Source: Devosia sp. FJ2-5-3
Lineage (GTDB): Bacteria > Pseudomonadota > Alphaproteobacteria > Rhizobiales > Devosiaceae
Assembly (NCBI RefSeq): GCF_029201545.1
Contig: NZ_CP104007.1
Location: 2,762,501 to 2,826,500 of the forward strand
Direction of reading: 5' to 3'
DNA length: 64,000 bases
The stretch's first letter is position 1; each line of letters begins with the position of its first letter. The position numbers were made by a program, and so were the translations under genes. Positions 8,063-16,857 of the stretch are shown one piece after another. The notes under the pieces were generated by a model that was not told the origin of the DNA, did no database searches, and saw only the letters and a program-made list of their open reading frames with translations.

Positions 8063-9448
8063 ATGAACGAGGAAACCATCACCAATTTCGCGGCGCGCAT
8101 GCGGGGGCCGGTCGTGCGCCCCGGGGACAGCGACTATGATGAGACGCGCAAACTCTATAACGGCATGATCGACAAGCGGCCAAAGCTGATCGCGCGCTGC
8201 GCCGACGTTGCCGACATCATGACGGCCGTCAATTTCGGGCGCGAAAACGGGCTCGACATCGCCATACGGGGTGGCGGGCACAATGGTCCCGGGCTTGGCA
8301 GCGTCGATGACGGGCTGATGATCGATCTGTCGATGATGAAGGGGGTTTACGTGGACCCCGATCGCGCGACGGTTCGGGTCGAGCCGGGCTGCACTTCGGG
8401 CGATGTCGATCATGCTACGCATGCCTTTGGGCTGGCCGTCCCGTTCGGGATTGTTTCGACCACGGGCGTCGGTGGACTGACATTGGGCGGTGGCACGGGC
8501 TATCTGACGCGCCAGCATGGGCTGACGATCGACAATCTCTTGTCCGCCGATGTCGTCATGGCCGACGGCACCGTCAAAACCGCCAGCAAGACGGAAAACC
8601 CGGAATTGTTCTGGGCGATACGGGGTGGAGGGGGAAATTTCGGGGTGGTCAGCAGCTTCGAATTCCAGGCGCATCCGGTCAAGGACGTCTTTGCCGGCCC
8701 AATCTTCTGGGATGCTGCCAAGCATGGCGCCACGGTCATGCGGGCCTATCGCGATTTCATCGGCAGCGCGCCGGAGGCTCTGGGCTCCTTTGTCGGGTTG
8801 AAGACCGTCCCGTCCATGGATCCGTTCCCCCGCGAGCACTGGGGCAAGAGAGCCTGCGCCGTCATATCGTCATTCAATGGCCCGGAAGACGAAGGCATTG
8901 CGGTGATGGCGCGGCTGCTCGACCACCTTCCAGAGCCGTTGTTCAACTGGATGGGCATGATGCCTTTCCCCTCGATCCAGGCCTTGTTCGACCCCTTCTT
9001 CCCGAAGGGCCTGCAATGGTACTGGAAAGGCGACTATGTGAGCGAGCTTACTGACGCGGCCATTGACGCCCACATCGCGCAGGCGGCCAAGGCGCCGAGC
9101 GAACTCTGCCTGATGCATCTCTACCCCATCGACGGAGCGGTTCACCGGGCCAATAAGGACGACACCCCCTGGGGCGCGCGCGACGCCAGGTGGTCAATGG
9201 TCATCGCTGCAATCGACTCCAACCCGCAGATGGCCGGCCCGATTACGCGCTGGGGGCGGGAATATTGGGACAATGTGCATCAGTTCAATTCGGGCGGCGG
9301 CTATATCAACTTCATGATGGATGATGAGGGCGATGCGCGCGTTCGCGCCAGTTATGGCGACAATTACACTCGGCTCGCGGCTGCAAAGGCCCAGTTCGAT
9401 CCGTCGAACCTCTTCCACGTCAACCAGAACATCCGCCCCTCCGCCTGA
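8063..9448 (+). CDS. FAD-linked oxidase, berberine-bridge-enzyme family
   Basis: A 461-residue oxidase of the PCMH/p-cresol methylhydroxylase fold with a C-terminal BBE segment. The FAD attachment motif is IRGGGHN, with His73 as the probable covalent site. In the region GIVSTTGVGGLTLGGGTGYL the second cysteine of bicovalent enzymes is absent, so FAD would be held by one bond. The C-terminus carries the BBE signature YGDNYTRLAAAKAQFDPSNLF. Relatives oxidise sugars, oligosaccharides or aromatic alcohols with oxygen, releasing peroxide. There is no signal peptide. The ATG at 8063 has GGAGCG 7 bp upstream; an in-frame start 75 bp earlier lacks a ribosome site. Confidence 0.88.
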   Translation: MNEETITNFAARMRGPVVRPGDSDYDETRKLYNGMIDKRPKLIARCADVADIMTAVNFGRENGLDIAIRGGGHNGPGLGSVDDGLMIDLSMMKGVYVDPDRATVRVEPGCTSGDVDHATHAFGLAVPFGIVSTTGVGGLTLGGGTGYLTRQHGLTIDNLLSADVVMADGTVKTASKTENPELFWAIRGGGGNFGVVSSFEFQAHPVKDVFAGPIFWDAAKHGATVMRAYRDFIGSAPEALGSFVGLKTVPSMDPFPREHWGKRACAVISSFNGPEDEGIAVMARLLDHLPEPLFNWMGMMPFPSIQALFDPFFPKGLQWYWKGDYVSELTDAAIDAHIAQAAKAPSELCLMHLYPIDGAVHRANKDDTPWGARDARWSMVIAAIDSNPQMAGPITRWGREYWDNVHQFNSGGGYINFMMDDEGDARVRASYGDNYTRLAAAKAQFDPSNLFHVNQNIRPSA

Positions 9449-9479
9449 CGGCGCTGCCGAACAAAGCGCCGAACTCATT

Positions 9480-9527
9480 GCCCCTTGGTCGAGCACACTG
9501 GACCGCTCGACGAGGGGCATTTTTTTG
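9480..9527 (+). terminator. Rho-independent terminator after the FAD oxidase
   Basis: A GC-rich hairpin (arms GCCCC..GTCGAGC and GCTCGAC..GGGGC around a 10-base loop) is followed by eight T residues on the plus strand. On the minus strand there is no T-run, so it serves the plus-strand gene. Confidence 0.85.
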
Positions 9528-9539
9528 CGATGGAAATAT

Positions 9540-10415
9540 TCAGCCCTTCACCCCGGCCGAGAGCATGATCGCCTGCGTTACCCGCCGCTGGAAGATCAGG
9601 TACAGGACAGCGACCGGTAGGCCCGCGACGACGGCCGAGGCCATCAGCTTTCCATAGACGATGCCATAGGCGTCCTTCACCTGCGTGATCCCCACCGGCA
9701 CCGTCATCGTCGCCTCGCCTGTTGCGGCAAGGAACGGCCAGAGGAAGGCGTTCCATGCGCCGATGAAGGTGATGATGGAGAGCGCTGCCGTGACGCCCCA
9801 GTTCATCGGGAGGTAGATGCGGAACAGGATCTTGAAGTGGCCCGCGCTGTCCATCTGCGCGGCTTCCCGGAATTCCTTGGGAACGCTGTCGAAGAACTGT
9901 TTGTAGACGATAATCACGACCGGAACGATCAGTTGCGGCAGGATGATGCCGGCCCAGGTATTGAGCAGCTTGAACTGAGCCATGAGCACGAAATGGTTCA
10001 CGATCAGGGCCTGCATCGGCACCATGAAGCAGGCCAGGATGAGCACATAGATCAGCCGCCGGCCGGGGAACTCGAGCTGGCTCAGTGCATAGGCGCACCC
10101 GGCCGAGGAGACGATCACCAGGGCGGAAATGATCGCGGAGGTGACGAGGGAATTCAGATACCAGGTGGCGATATTGGTGTTGTTCCAGATGTGGATATAG
10201 CTGTCGAAGGTTACCCGGCCCGGCCATAGCGAATTGCTGCCCGAGATCACCTCGCTGTCCGGCTTGATCGAGGTGACGATGGCCCAGTAGATCGGGAAGA
10301 AGGACGCGACGGCCACGGCAAGCGTTATCGCAGTCAACACGATACCGATAATATCGAGCGAACGATCGCGGGGCGGCGCCAGGCTTTCAGTCTGACTCAG
10401 GGTTTGTGTGGTCAT
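9540..10415 (-). CDS. CUT1 sugar ABC transporter permease, MalG type
   Basis: One of two inner-membrane permeases of the first sugar importer. It has a cytoplasmic N-terminus, a first membrane segment near 26-48, and the coupling loop FREAAQMDSAGHFKILFRIYLPM near residues 180-202, which is the EAA motif contacting the ATPase. It ends in the MalG-like KG after a last membrane segment. The length of 291 is normal. Its start overlaps the stop of the MalF-type permease by 4 bp (ATGA), and it is last in the operon. Confidence 0.93.
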   Translation of the reverse strand: MTTQTLSQTESLAPPRDRSLDIIGIVLTAITLAVAVASFFPIYWAIVTSIKPDSEVISGSNSLWPGRVTFDSYIHIWNNTNIATWYLNSLVTSAIISALVIVSSAGCAYALSQLEFPGRRLIYVLILACFMVPMQALIVNHFVLMAQFKLLNTWAGIILPQLIVPVVIIVYKQFFDSVPKEFREAAQMDSAGHFKILFRIYLPMNWGVTAALSIITFIGAWNAFLWPFLAATGEATMTVPVGITQVKDAYGIVYGKLMASAVVAGLPVAVLYLIFQRRVTQAIMLSAGVKG

Positions 10416-11293
10416 TTCTCACCTCGCGCCCGCAGCAATTGATATTGCAGAACCGACAGGACGATGATGATCCCGAACAGCAGCACGGCCGCCGTCGCTG
10501 CCTCGCCACCGCGGTTTTGCTGGAAGGCGAGCTTGTAGACGAATTGAACCAGAGTGATAGTCGCGTCCTGCCGCCCGCCGATCGAGAACAGATAGACTTG
10601 GTCGAAGATTTTGAGCTGCGCGATGAGCTGGATGGTCATCACCAGAACCGTGATGGGCCAGATCAAGGGCCAGGTGATGCGGCTGAACTGGCGCCATCGG
10701 CTGGCACTGTCGAGCTGCGCCGCCTCGTAGATTTCCGGCGAAATATTGCGCAGTCCGGCGATGAACAGCAGGATATTGAACCCCATCGTCCACCAGATTG
10801 TCACGAAGGCCACGGTCGGCATGAACAGCGGTATGGTGCGGGTCAGCGAGATCGGTTGGCCGCCATTGAACAGGGCGACCACCCCCTGCACCAACCCATA
10901 TTGCACATCGATCAGCCAGTTCCAGGTCAGGAAGACCACCGAGACCGGAAGGATATAGGGCAGGAAGAAGCAGGCCAGCACAAATCCCTGCATCCAGCCC
11001 TTGAGCCGGTTCACGGCCAAGGCAATGAGGAGCGAAATCAGCGTGCTGGGAATGACGGTCAGCACAACGAAATAAGCGGTGTTCCAGAAGGCGGAGTGAA
11101 ACAGCTTTTGGGTGAGGATCTTTTCGTAATTATCCCAACCCACGAAATCGCCACTGCCGATCAGCGGCGCCTTGGTGAAGCTGAGCATCACCATCTGGAT
11201 CGTGGGCCAGACGAACAGCACGCCATAGATGAGCACGAAGGGCCCGACCAGGATCAGCGCCGCCAGATAGTCCTGTCTTTTGTCCCGAAGCAT
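10412..11293 (-). CDS. CUT1 sugar ABC transporter permease, MalF/UgpA type
   Basis: The partner permease of the MalG-type protein. The first segment is LAALILVGPFVLIYGVLFVWP at residues 10-30, then the typical periplasmic VGWDNYEKIL region. The EAA loop IYEAAQLDSASRWRQFSRITWP lies near 203-224. The ATG at 11293 has GAGG 4 bp upstream, and upstream codons in frame fall in the intergenic hairpin, so 293 residues is the likely product. Confidence 0.93.
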   Translation of the reverse strand: MLRDKRQDYLAALILVGPFVLIYGVLFVWPTIQMVMLSFTKAPLIGSGDFVGWDNYEKILTQKLFHSAFWNTAYFVVLTVIPSTLISLLIALAVNRLKGWMQGFVLACFFLPYILPVSVVFLTWNWLIDVQYGLVQGVVALFNGGQPISLTRTIPLFMPTVAFVTIWWTMGFNILLFIAGLRNISPEIYEAAQLDSASRWRQFSRITWPLIWPITVLVMTIQLIAQLKIFDQVYLFSIGGRQDATITLVQFVYKLAFQQNRGGEAATAAVLLFGIIIVLSVLQYQLLRARGEK

Positions 11294-11316
11294 TTCCTCG
11301 CCTCCCGATGTGGGAA

Positions 11317-11343
11317 GGCCGGCGCCATTGTCCGGCGCCGGCC
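11317..11343 (-). terminator. Hairpin between binding-protein and permease genes of sugar locus 1
   Basis: A perfect 10-bp GC-only inverted repeat (GGCCGGCGCC / GGCGCCGGCC) with a 7-base loop fills the 58-bp gap. No T-run follows, so an intercistronic mRNA-stabilising or partial-termination role is more likely than full termination. Confidence 0.65.
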
Positions 11344-11351
11344 TCCTGGGT

Positions 11352-12626
11352 CTAAAGCTGGCCGTTAAGATCGTCGCGCATCTGCTCGGCGGCGTCGGCA
11401 GGCTCGATTTCGCCGGTGGTGGCCGGATTGATGTAGTTGCTCCATGCATCACCAAGCGGGGCCGCAGGGCCCGCCAGAATGGTGCGCGGATCGAACACGG
11501 CCGTGTCGGCAAAGCCGGCATAATCCGATTGCGGCTTGAGGGCCTGGAATTCTGCGCTCTCGCGAACCGCGTTGAACGCCGGGATATGGCCCGCTCCGGC
11601 CCAGTCCAGCGAATGCTGGTCCATCCACGCGATTACCGTCATCACGGCGGCGCGTTTTTCCGCATCCGCTTCCTTGCCGGCATTGGCCGGGATGACGAAG
11701 GCATGGCTATCGGACCAGGCGGCCTTGTTCTCGAACAGGGTCGGCAGTTCCACAGCACCCCATTCGAACAGCTCGCCCTTGGCGTGCAGGTCGACAAAGG
11801 TGGGAATTTCCCAATTGCCCATGATGAAGAACGGCGCCTGCTGGGACGTGAACAGAGCCAGCGCCGCGGGGCTTTCCACCTGCACCGGCGTATAACCCTT
11901 GTCGACCCAGCCCTTGACCGTCTCGATGGCAGTGGTCAGCTTGGCAAGATCCTCGTCCGTCGGGAAGAACCCGCCGGCGGCCTCGTCGAACATGGTGCCG
12001 CCCTGCTGGCCGAAGAGGCTGTAGATGGTGCGGTAGCGGTCGCCGGTCGGCGTGGACAGGCCATATTTACCGTCGCCGGTGAACTTGGCCAGCACGGCAT
12101 CGAAAGCGTCGAGCCCGTCGAGGCCGGTGGGAAGGCCGTTCTCATCCAGCATGCCCGCTTCCCCGAGCATGTCCTTGTTATAATAGAGGATCAGCCCATG
12201 CTGGTCGAACGGCACCGCGTAGCGGGTTCCGTCGACCTTGCCGGCCTCGGAGGCGGCGGCGGTGAAATCGGCGTCGGAAATGCCCGCGCCGGCCATGTCC
12301 TCGTCGGTGATTTCGCTCAGCGTGCCGCTATCGACGGCCAGCGGAATGCGCGACAGATGATAGGTGGCGATATCGGGCCCCTCGCCGATCGCCGCCGATG
12401 TCTGCAGCTTGGTGTAGAAAGGGGTGCCCCATTCGAGCGTTGTGCCCTGGATGGTAATCTCACCCTGATGTTCGGTATTGAATGCGTCGATCAGCGCTTT
12501 CATGCGCACGCCGTCACCACCGGCAAGGAAGTCCCACCAGACAACATTCTGCTGGGCATAGGCACTGGTCGCGAGCGCGAGAAACGCGGTCGAGGCCAGG
12601 GCAATTCGCCGTAGAGATTTCATCAT
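11352..12626 (-). CDS. CUT1 sugar ABC transporter substrate-binding protein
   Basis: The periplasmic family-1 binding protein that delivers the sugar to the permeases encoded downstream. The signal peptide is MMKSLRRIALASTAFLALATSAYA, then QQNVVWWDFLAGGDGVRMK. The family motif GPDIATYHLSRIP is near 85 and ITDEDMAGAG near 107. The mature domain includes the lobe-hinge GNWEIPTF near 290. The gene lies 96 bp after the ATPase gene and is followed by a strong hairpin. The start is the first of two adjacent ATG codons behind GGGAGGAAAG. The ligand is presumably the product or substrate of the GH2 enzyme upstream. Confidence 0.92.
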   Translation of the reverse strand: MMKSLRRIALASTAFLALATSAYAQQNVVWWDFLAGGDGVRMKALIDAFNTEHQGEITIQGTTLEWGTPFYTKLQTSAAIGEGPDIATYHLSRIPLAVDSGTLSEITDEDMAGAGISDADFTAAASEAGKVDGTRYAVPFDQHGLILYYNKDMLGEAGMLDENGLPTGLDGLDAFDAVLAKFTGDGKYGLSTPTGDRYRTIYSLFGQQGGTMFDEAAGGFFPTDEDLAKLTTAIETVKGWVDKGYTPVQVESPAALALFTSQQAPFFIMGNWEIPTFVDLHAKGELFEWGAVELPTLFENKAAWSDSHAFVIPANAGKEADAEKRAAVMTVIAWMDQHSLDWAGAGHIPAFNAVRESAEFQALKPQSDYAGFADTAVFDPRTILAGPAAPLGDAWSNYINPATTGEIEPADAAEQMRDDLNGQL

Positions 12627-12722
12627 TCTTTCCTCCCAAAAGGATTGATGCCCTATGCGGTCCACTGCGGCCGGTGCGTCGCATTGAGCAGGTATTTTCG
12701 CACCGCCTGAACCATTCGACAC

Positions 12723-13802
12723 TCAGCTGGAGTGGTATCCCGCCCCCTGTGCATCGAAGATGTGGGTTTCGCCGCGGGCCGCCATGAGCGACACGGGCAG
12801 TCCCGGAACCAGCGTGCTCTTGCCGATATCCTCCGCGATCACCAGTTCGCCCTCCTCGAGGCGAACATGGACCAAAGTGCGGTCGCCCAGATGTTCCACC
12901 AGCTCGATCGTGCCGGGCAGGCCGTCTCCCGCGACGACCTTCAGACCGTCGGGCCGGATGCCCAGCGTCAACGCGTCCCTGCCGGCGAGTGCGCCGCTAT
13001 CGATGTCGGTGGCTATATCGGCGCCCCCTGCCCGCACGACCAGCTTGCCGCCCTCCTCCCGGATGTCTTGCACCGGGAGAAAATTCATCGCGGGAGAGCC
13101 GACAAAGCCGGCCACAAACCGACTGGCCGGGCGGGAGTAGACGTCCATCGGCGTGCCGATCTGTTCGATCTTGCGGTTATTCATCACCACGATCCGGTCG
13201 GCCAGTGTCATGGCTTCGGTCTGGTCGTGGGTCACGAAGATCATTGTCGTGCCGATCCGCTTGTGCAGCTGCGCCAGTTCCACCCGCGTGCGCACGCGCA
13301 AACCGGCATCGAGATTGCTGAGCGGCTCATCAAGGAGGAAGGCCTCCGGTTCACGGACGATTGCCCGGCCGATGGCGACGCGCTGTCGCTGCCCACCCGA
13401 AAGCTGGGCTGGACGGCGGTCCAGGAGGGCCCCGATCTCCAGCATGCGCGCGGCCTCGTCGACGCGTCGGGCGATCTCGCCCTTGTCGGTGCCGATGTTT
13501 TCGAGGCCGAAGCTCATGTTCTGGCGCACGCTCATATGGGGATAGAGCGCGTAATTCTGGAAGACCATGGCCACGCCGCGCTGGTTTGGCGGCAAATTGT
13601 CGACGCGGCGATCACCGATATGAATGGTGCCGCCATTGACGGTCTCGAGCCCTGCAATCATGCGCAGCAACGTTGATTTTCCGCAGCCCGAGGGACCCAG
13701 GAAAACGATGAACTCACCCGAGCGGATATGCATCGACACATTGTCGAGCACCCGTACGGCGCCAAAGGCCTTGCTCACCTCCGACAGCACGATGTCTGCC
13801 AT
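12723..13802 (-). CDS. CUT1 sugar ABC transporter ATPase, UgpC/MsmK-like
   Basis: A 359-residue cytoplasmic ATPase. Walker A GPSGCGKST is at about 37-45, the Q-loop in VFQNYALYPHMSV near 80, the signature LSGGQRQRVAIGRA near 134, Walker B AFLLDEPLSNLDA near 155 and the switch histidine in VTHDQTEAM near 190. The C-terminal regulatory OB domain (from about 240, FVGSPAMNFLPV) is present, as in MalK. The ATG at 13802 is behind GGGAGGAGCGAG. It lies between the GH2 gene and the binding-protein gene, an order that joins glycosidase and transporter in one transcript. Confidence 0.94.
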   Translation of the reverse strand: MADIVLSEVSKAFGAVRVLDNVSMHIRSGEFIVFLGPSGCGKSTLLRMIAGLETVNGGTIHIGDRRVDNLPPNQRGVAMVFQNYALYPHMSVRQNMSFGLENIGTDKGEIARRVDEAARMLEIGALLDRRPAQLSGGQRQRVAIGRAIVREPEAFLLDEPLSNLDAGLRVRTRVELAQLHKRIGTTMIFVTHDQTEAMTLADRIVVMNNRKIEQIGTPMDVYSRPASRFVAGFVGSPAMNFLPVQDIREEGGKLVVRAGGADIATDIDSGALAGRDALTLGIRPDGLKVVAGDGLPGTIELVEHLGDRTLVHVRLEEGELVIAEDIGKSTLVPGLPVSLMAARGETHIFDAQGAGYHSS

Positions 13803-13864
13803 CTCGCTCCTCCCGCTTGCATCCGGCGCGGCTTTGCCATCTTCCGGATCAAACTCGTTGCAGT

Positions 13865-13885
13865 CGCGGCCCATGACGGGCCGCG
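13865..13885 (-). terminator. Hairpin between the GH2 and ATPase genes
   Basis: A perfect 8-bp inverted repeat (CGCGGCCC / GGGCCGCG) with a 5-base loop sits in the 101-bp gap after the GH2 stop. No T-run follows, so it is listed as an intercistronic hairpin with uncertain effect. Confidence 0.45.
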
Positions 13886-13903
13886 CCAGGTTGAATTGCC
13901 TCC

Positions 13904-16678
13904 CTAGTGTTTTAGGTCGATCGGCATTTCCATTGCCGTTCTCACCAGGCCGTCAAAAAGGGCTGCCGCCACCGGATCGGCGCCCGGCGCCTCCCGTGTC
14001 AGCCGGAATGTCGTGGCCACGACACCGCCGCGGCCGACACGCTTTTCGCCGATGATCGCAGCGGGCTTGTGCACCCATCCGCATATGATCCCGGCGATCA
14101 CATTGCTGCCGAACTCCCACGGCCGGAAACCGGTCAGCAGGTGATGGGGCACCACGTCGGAAAAACTGAGATCAAAAATCGGGCCACCGGGCATGTCGGC
14201 GAAGCCGTGTTGCCGCCGCAGCCAGGAAAAGCCCGCGATCCAGTCGCCGCGCCATATGGTGCCGTCGCGCTCGACGAGACTGATGCCGGGCAAATGCTGG
14301 TCGAGGCTCGGGCGGAACTGCTTGCCGCCCGCCACGATGGAGCGATGCGGCAGCTCCCCGATCGGCATGTCCGTGCGCAGATTGCGATTGGTCTCAACAG
14401 TGCCATCGGCCAGGATCAGATAGCGCGCCCCGGCCTTGATTGCTTCGACATCGTCCCCATCCACGGCATGGACCAGGACGATGTCGGCCTCGGCTGCGGG
14501 CACGACCCGATAGCCGAGGCCGCTGGCATGACTTGCAAGATGCGGATCGGCTGCAGCGATGGAGGGCAGTCCCGCATTGTCGCGCCGGGAGTAGAGCGCG
14601 ATCTCGCAAGTGTTGCGTGCCAGAACCACGCCTTCGGATTCCAGCACGAACGCAATTTCCAGCATGCGATTGCCGCCCGTAGCCGGCATCCCAAAACCGA
14701 TCCGGCCGAGATCGACCGTCGAGACTGGTCCTGTTGCCGGAACGGCGGCCTCGCCTGAGATCTCGCCACTCCAGCGCAACACTGCGCCTCCGGGAATGGA
14801 GAGGCCCCCTGTGCCGATTGTCAGCGCAATGTCGAGGTTTTCTCCCGCATAGGCCGAATACCGTTCGGGGCGCGGCACGATGACGATGTCCGCGTTGATT
14901 GTGCCGAAAACGTCATGGAAGACGCGGGGATTGCGCTCCATGTCCAGGAGGCCGTTTGCCTCCCAGTGCACGTCGGTCAGCTCGGTGATGACGTAACCTA
15001 TGATCGAGGCATAGCGGCGCATTTCCTCGATTTCGTAGCGCAGATTCATGAACTGGTACCACTGCACCTGCTCGATGAAATCGTCGAAGCTGCCAAAGGT
15101 TCTGTGCAGGTCGAGCGCTGCGAAGCGTTCTTCGATGCCATGCGGCAGGGCCACGCCATCGCCCCAAAGCGCGCCGGTTTCGAACCAGTCCGGCTCTCGG
15201 CCGTCCTTGCGCAGCTTGTCCGGATGCGGCAGCCCCCAGACGCCGAACTCCGAGACGATCAGCGGCTCATCCCCGCGCCGCTCGGCGTCTCCCAGGGGAG
15301 AATAGGTCCAGTCCGCACCGGCCGCGAACTGCGCCGTAAGATCGTCCCATTCCCCCCGTCGTTCCGGCACCGAGCGATAGTAGTGAAAATCGTTCAGGTC
15401 CGATTTGACGTGGAAGTTCGGGAAACATGCCGAATTGTCGACCACCAGGCGCGTGGGATCGGCTTGCTTGAGCCAGTCGTAGCTGTCCGCGAGCCATTGG
15501 CGGTGCTCTTCGTTTTCGATGAGCCGCGTCCCCCAGTCTTCATTGATCAGCGTCCAGGCGATGATGGAGGGATGGTTGCGATCGCGCTGGAGAATGCCTT
15601 CCATGGTTTGACGCATCCGCCGCGCCGAAGCCGTCGTGAAATTGGCCACGTTGGGCACTTCGGTCCAGACCAGCAGGCCATAGCGGTCGGCGACATCGTA
15701 ATATCGAGGATCCGGCACCTTGATGTGGCACCGCAGGGTGTTGAGCCCCAGTTGCTTTGCTTTGCGCGCCTGGTCCTCGAGAAATTCCAGCGATGGCGGC
15801 GTGTAGAGGCCGTCCGGATAATAGTCCTGGTCCAGCGCCCCGCGCATATAGATCGGCTGGCCGTTGAGCAGCATCCTGCCGTCGCGCGTCTCTATCGTTC
15901 GGAAGCCAAAGCTCTGCTCGAAACGGTCGAGATTTTCACCCAGCGTCACGACAAGGGTATAGAGATTGGGCTGGTCGATCCCCCAGAGCCGGGGCGCGTC
16001 GAGAGCGAGCGCCGCTTCGACCTCTGCGCCGGCCGATATATTCGTGTGCGCGACAGCCATGCCGTCAGCATCCAGCACCTCCAGCAGCGCCGGAAGGCCT
16101 GCCGAAGCGGCCGAAAAGGACAGCTGCGCATTGAGCCTTCCGTCCATGCCTGCCGTGACCACGACAGCTTGCAGGTGACGGCGATCACGCGCCTGAAGAG
16201 ATACCGATTGCCAGAGGCCGCCGACACGGCCGTACCAGGACATCTTGCCATGCGGGACTTCGGCGAAGGGGAAATCCGGGAAAGCGCGGTGATCCGTCGA
16301 TGGCATGGTCACCCGCACCTCGATCTCGTTGCTTGCCTTCAGCAGGTCCGGGGCAAGAACGAAATCGAAAGGCAGGAAGGCGCCTTCATGGCTCCCGAGC
16401 TTTTCGCCATTGACGAAGACTTCGCAGAAATAGCTCACGGCCCCGAAATGGAGAACCAACTCCTTCTGCTTCCATCCGTCAGGGATGGTGAAGCTGCGCC
16501 GGTAGACCGCGTGGCCGAAGGTGTCGACGAGATCGGAGAATTGGGCCTGCCAGGGTGAGGGCACCTGCGCTTCCCGCCACGGCCCATTCTCGTGCCGGAA
16601 CTGCCAGACACCGTCCAGGGACAGGCTCATGCGCGGGGCCATGTCGGCGCTAAACGCTTCAGCAGGATTTGCGCTCAT
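13904..16678 (-). CDS. Glycoside hydrolase family 2 enzyme (beta-galactosidase or beta-glucuronidase type)
   Basis: A 924-residue GH2 enzyme without signal peptide, so it would act on imported glycosides. The N-terminal jelly-roll sugar-binding domain (LDGVWQFRHENGPW, WYGRVGGLWQSVSL near 148) is followed by an immunoglobulin-like domain and the TIM barrel from about 280. The acid/base glutamate is Glu380 in WTLINEDWG and the nucleophile is Glu477 in VSEFGVWG; their 97-residue spacing suits GUS/LacZ enzymes. Two or three further beta domains follow from about 600. It heads the sugar locus 1 transcript, divergent from a LacI gene. The ATG is preceded by GGTGGAGAG. Confidence 0.9.
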   Translation of the reverse strand: MSANPAEAFSADMAPRMSLSLDGVWQFRHENGPWREAQVPSPWQAQFSDLVDTFGHAVYRRSFTIPDGWKQKELVLHFGAVSYFCEVFVNGEKLGSHEGAFLPFDFVLAPDLLKASNEIEVRVTMPSTDHRAFPDFPFAEVPHGKMSWYGRVGGLWQSVSLQARDRRHLQAVVVTAGMDGRLNAQLSFSAASAGLPALLEVLDADGMAVAHTNISAGAEVEAALALDAPRLWGIDQPNLYTLVVTLGENLDRFEQSFGFRTIETRDGRMLLNGQPIYMRGALDQDYYPDGLYTPPSLEFLEDQARKAKQLGLNTLRCHIKVPDPRYYDVADRYGLLVWTEVPNVANFTTASARRMRQTMEGILQRDRNHPSIIAWTLINEDWGTRLIENEEHRQWLADSYDWLKQADPTRLVVDNSACFPNFHVKSDLNDFHYYRSVPERRGEWDDLTAQFAAGADWTYSPLGDAERRGDEPLIVSEFGVWGLPHPDKLRKDGREPDWFETGALWGDGVALPHGIEERFAALDLHRTFGSFDDFIEQVQWYQFMNLRYEIEEMRRYASIIGYVITELTDVHWEANGLLDMERNPRVFHDVFGTINADIVIVPRPERYSAYAGENLDIALTIGTGGLSIPGGAVLRWSGEISGEAAVPATGPVSTVDLGRIGFGMPATGGNRMLEIAFVLESEGVVLARNTCEIALYSRRDNAGLPSIAAADPHLASHASGLGYRVVPAAEADIVLVHAVDGDDVEAIKAGARYLILADGTVETNRNLRTDMPIGELPHRSIVAGGKQFRPSLDQHLPGISLVERDGTIWRGDWIAGFSWLRRQHGFADMPGGPIFDLSFSDVVPHHLLTGFRPWEFGSNVIAGIICGWVHKPAAIIGEKRVGRGGVVATTFRLTREAPGADPVAAALFDGLVRTAMEMPIDLKH

Positions 16679-16857
16679 CTCTCCACCCTATTAGTTATAT
16701 TATAATCACCTTAGGTCTGAACTTGAACCTTGGCAAGAGGCGCCCGAGCGGTCCCTTCCTCGCGACAACACATGGCGCATTTCGGCCTCCCAAATGCTAG
16801 CAGTCTGCTAGCAAATAGAGCTAAAGGGTGGTGATCTGTTAACGCTGGGGAGGCGGG
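16679..16857. promoter_or_regulatory. Divergent promoter region GH2 operon / LacI gene, with a 19-bp palindrome
   Basis: Positions 16795-16813 form a perfect inverted repeat TGCTAGCAGTCTGCTAGCA (8-bp arms, 3-base centre), a good candidate operator for the adjacent LacI-type protein. For the GH2 operon, a TATAAT box lies on the minus strand at 16704-16699, about 20 bp upstream of the start codon. Its -35 region is weak. The palindrome is about 117 bp from the GH2 start and 45 bp from the LacI start, so autoregulation is the simplest reading. Confidence 0.6.

Noticed and set aside
14915..16558. Long open frame antisense to the GH2 gene
   Set aside because: It is a mirror of GC-rich coding sequence. 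The GH2 protein on the other strand has full domain structure and catalytic residues.
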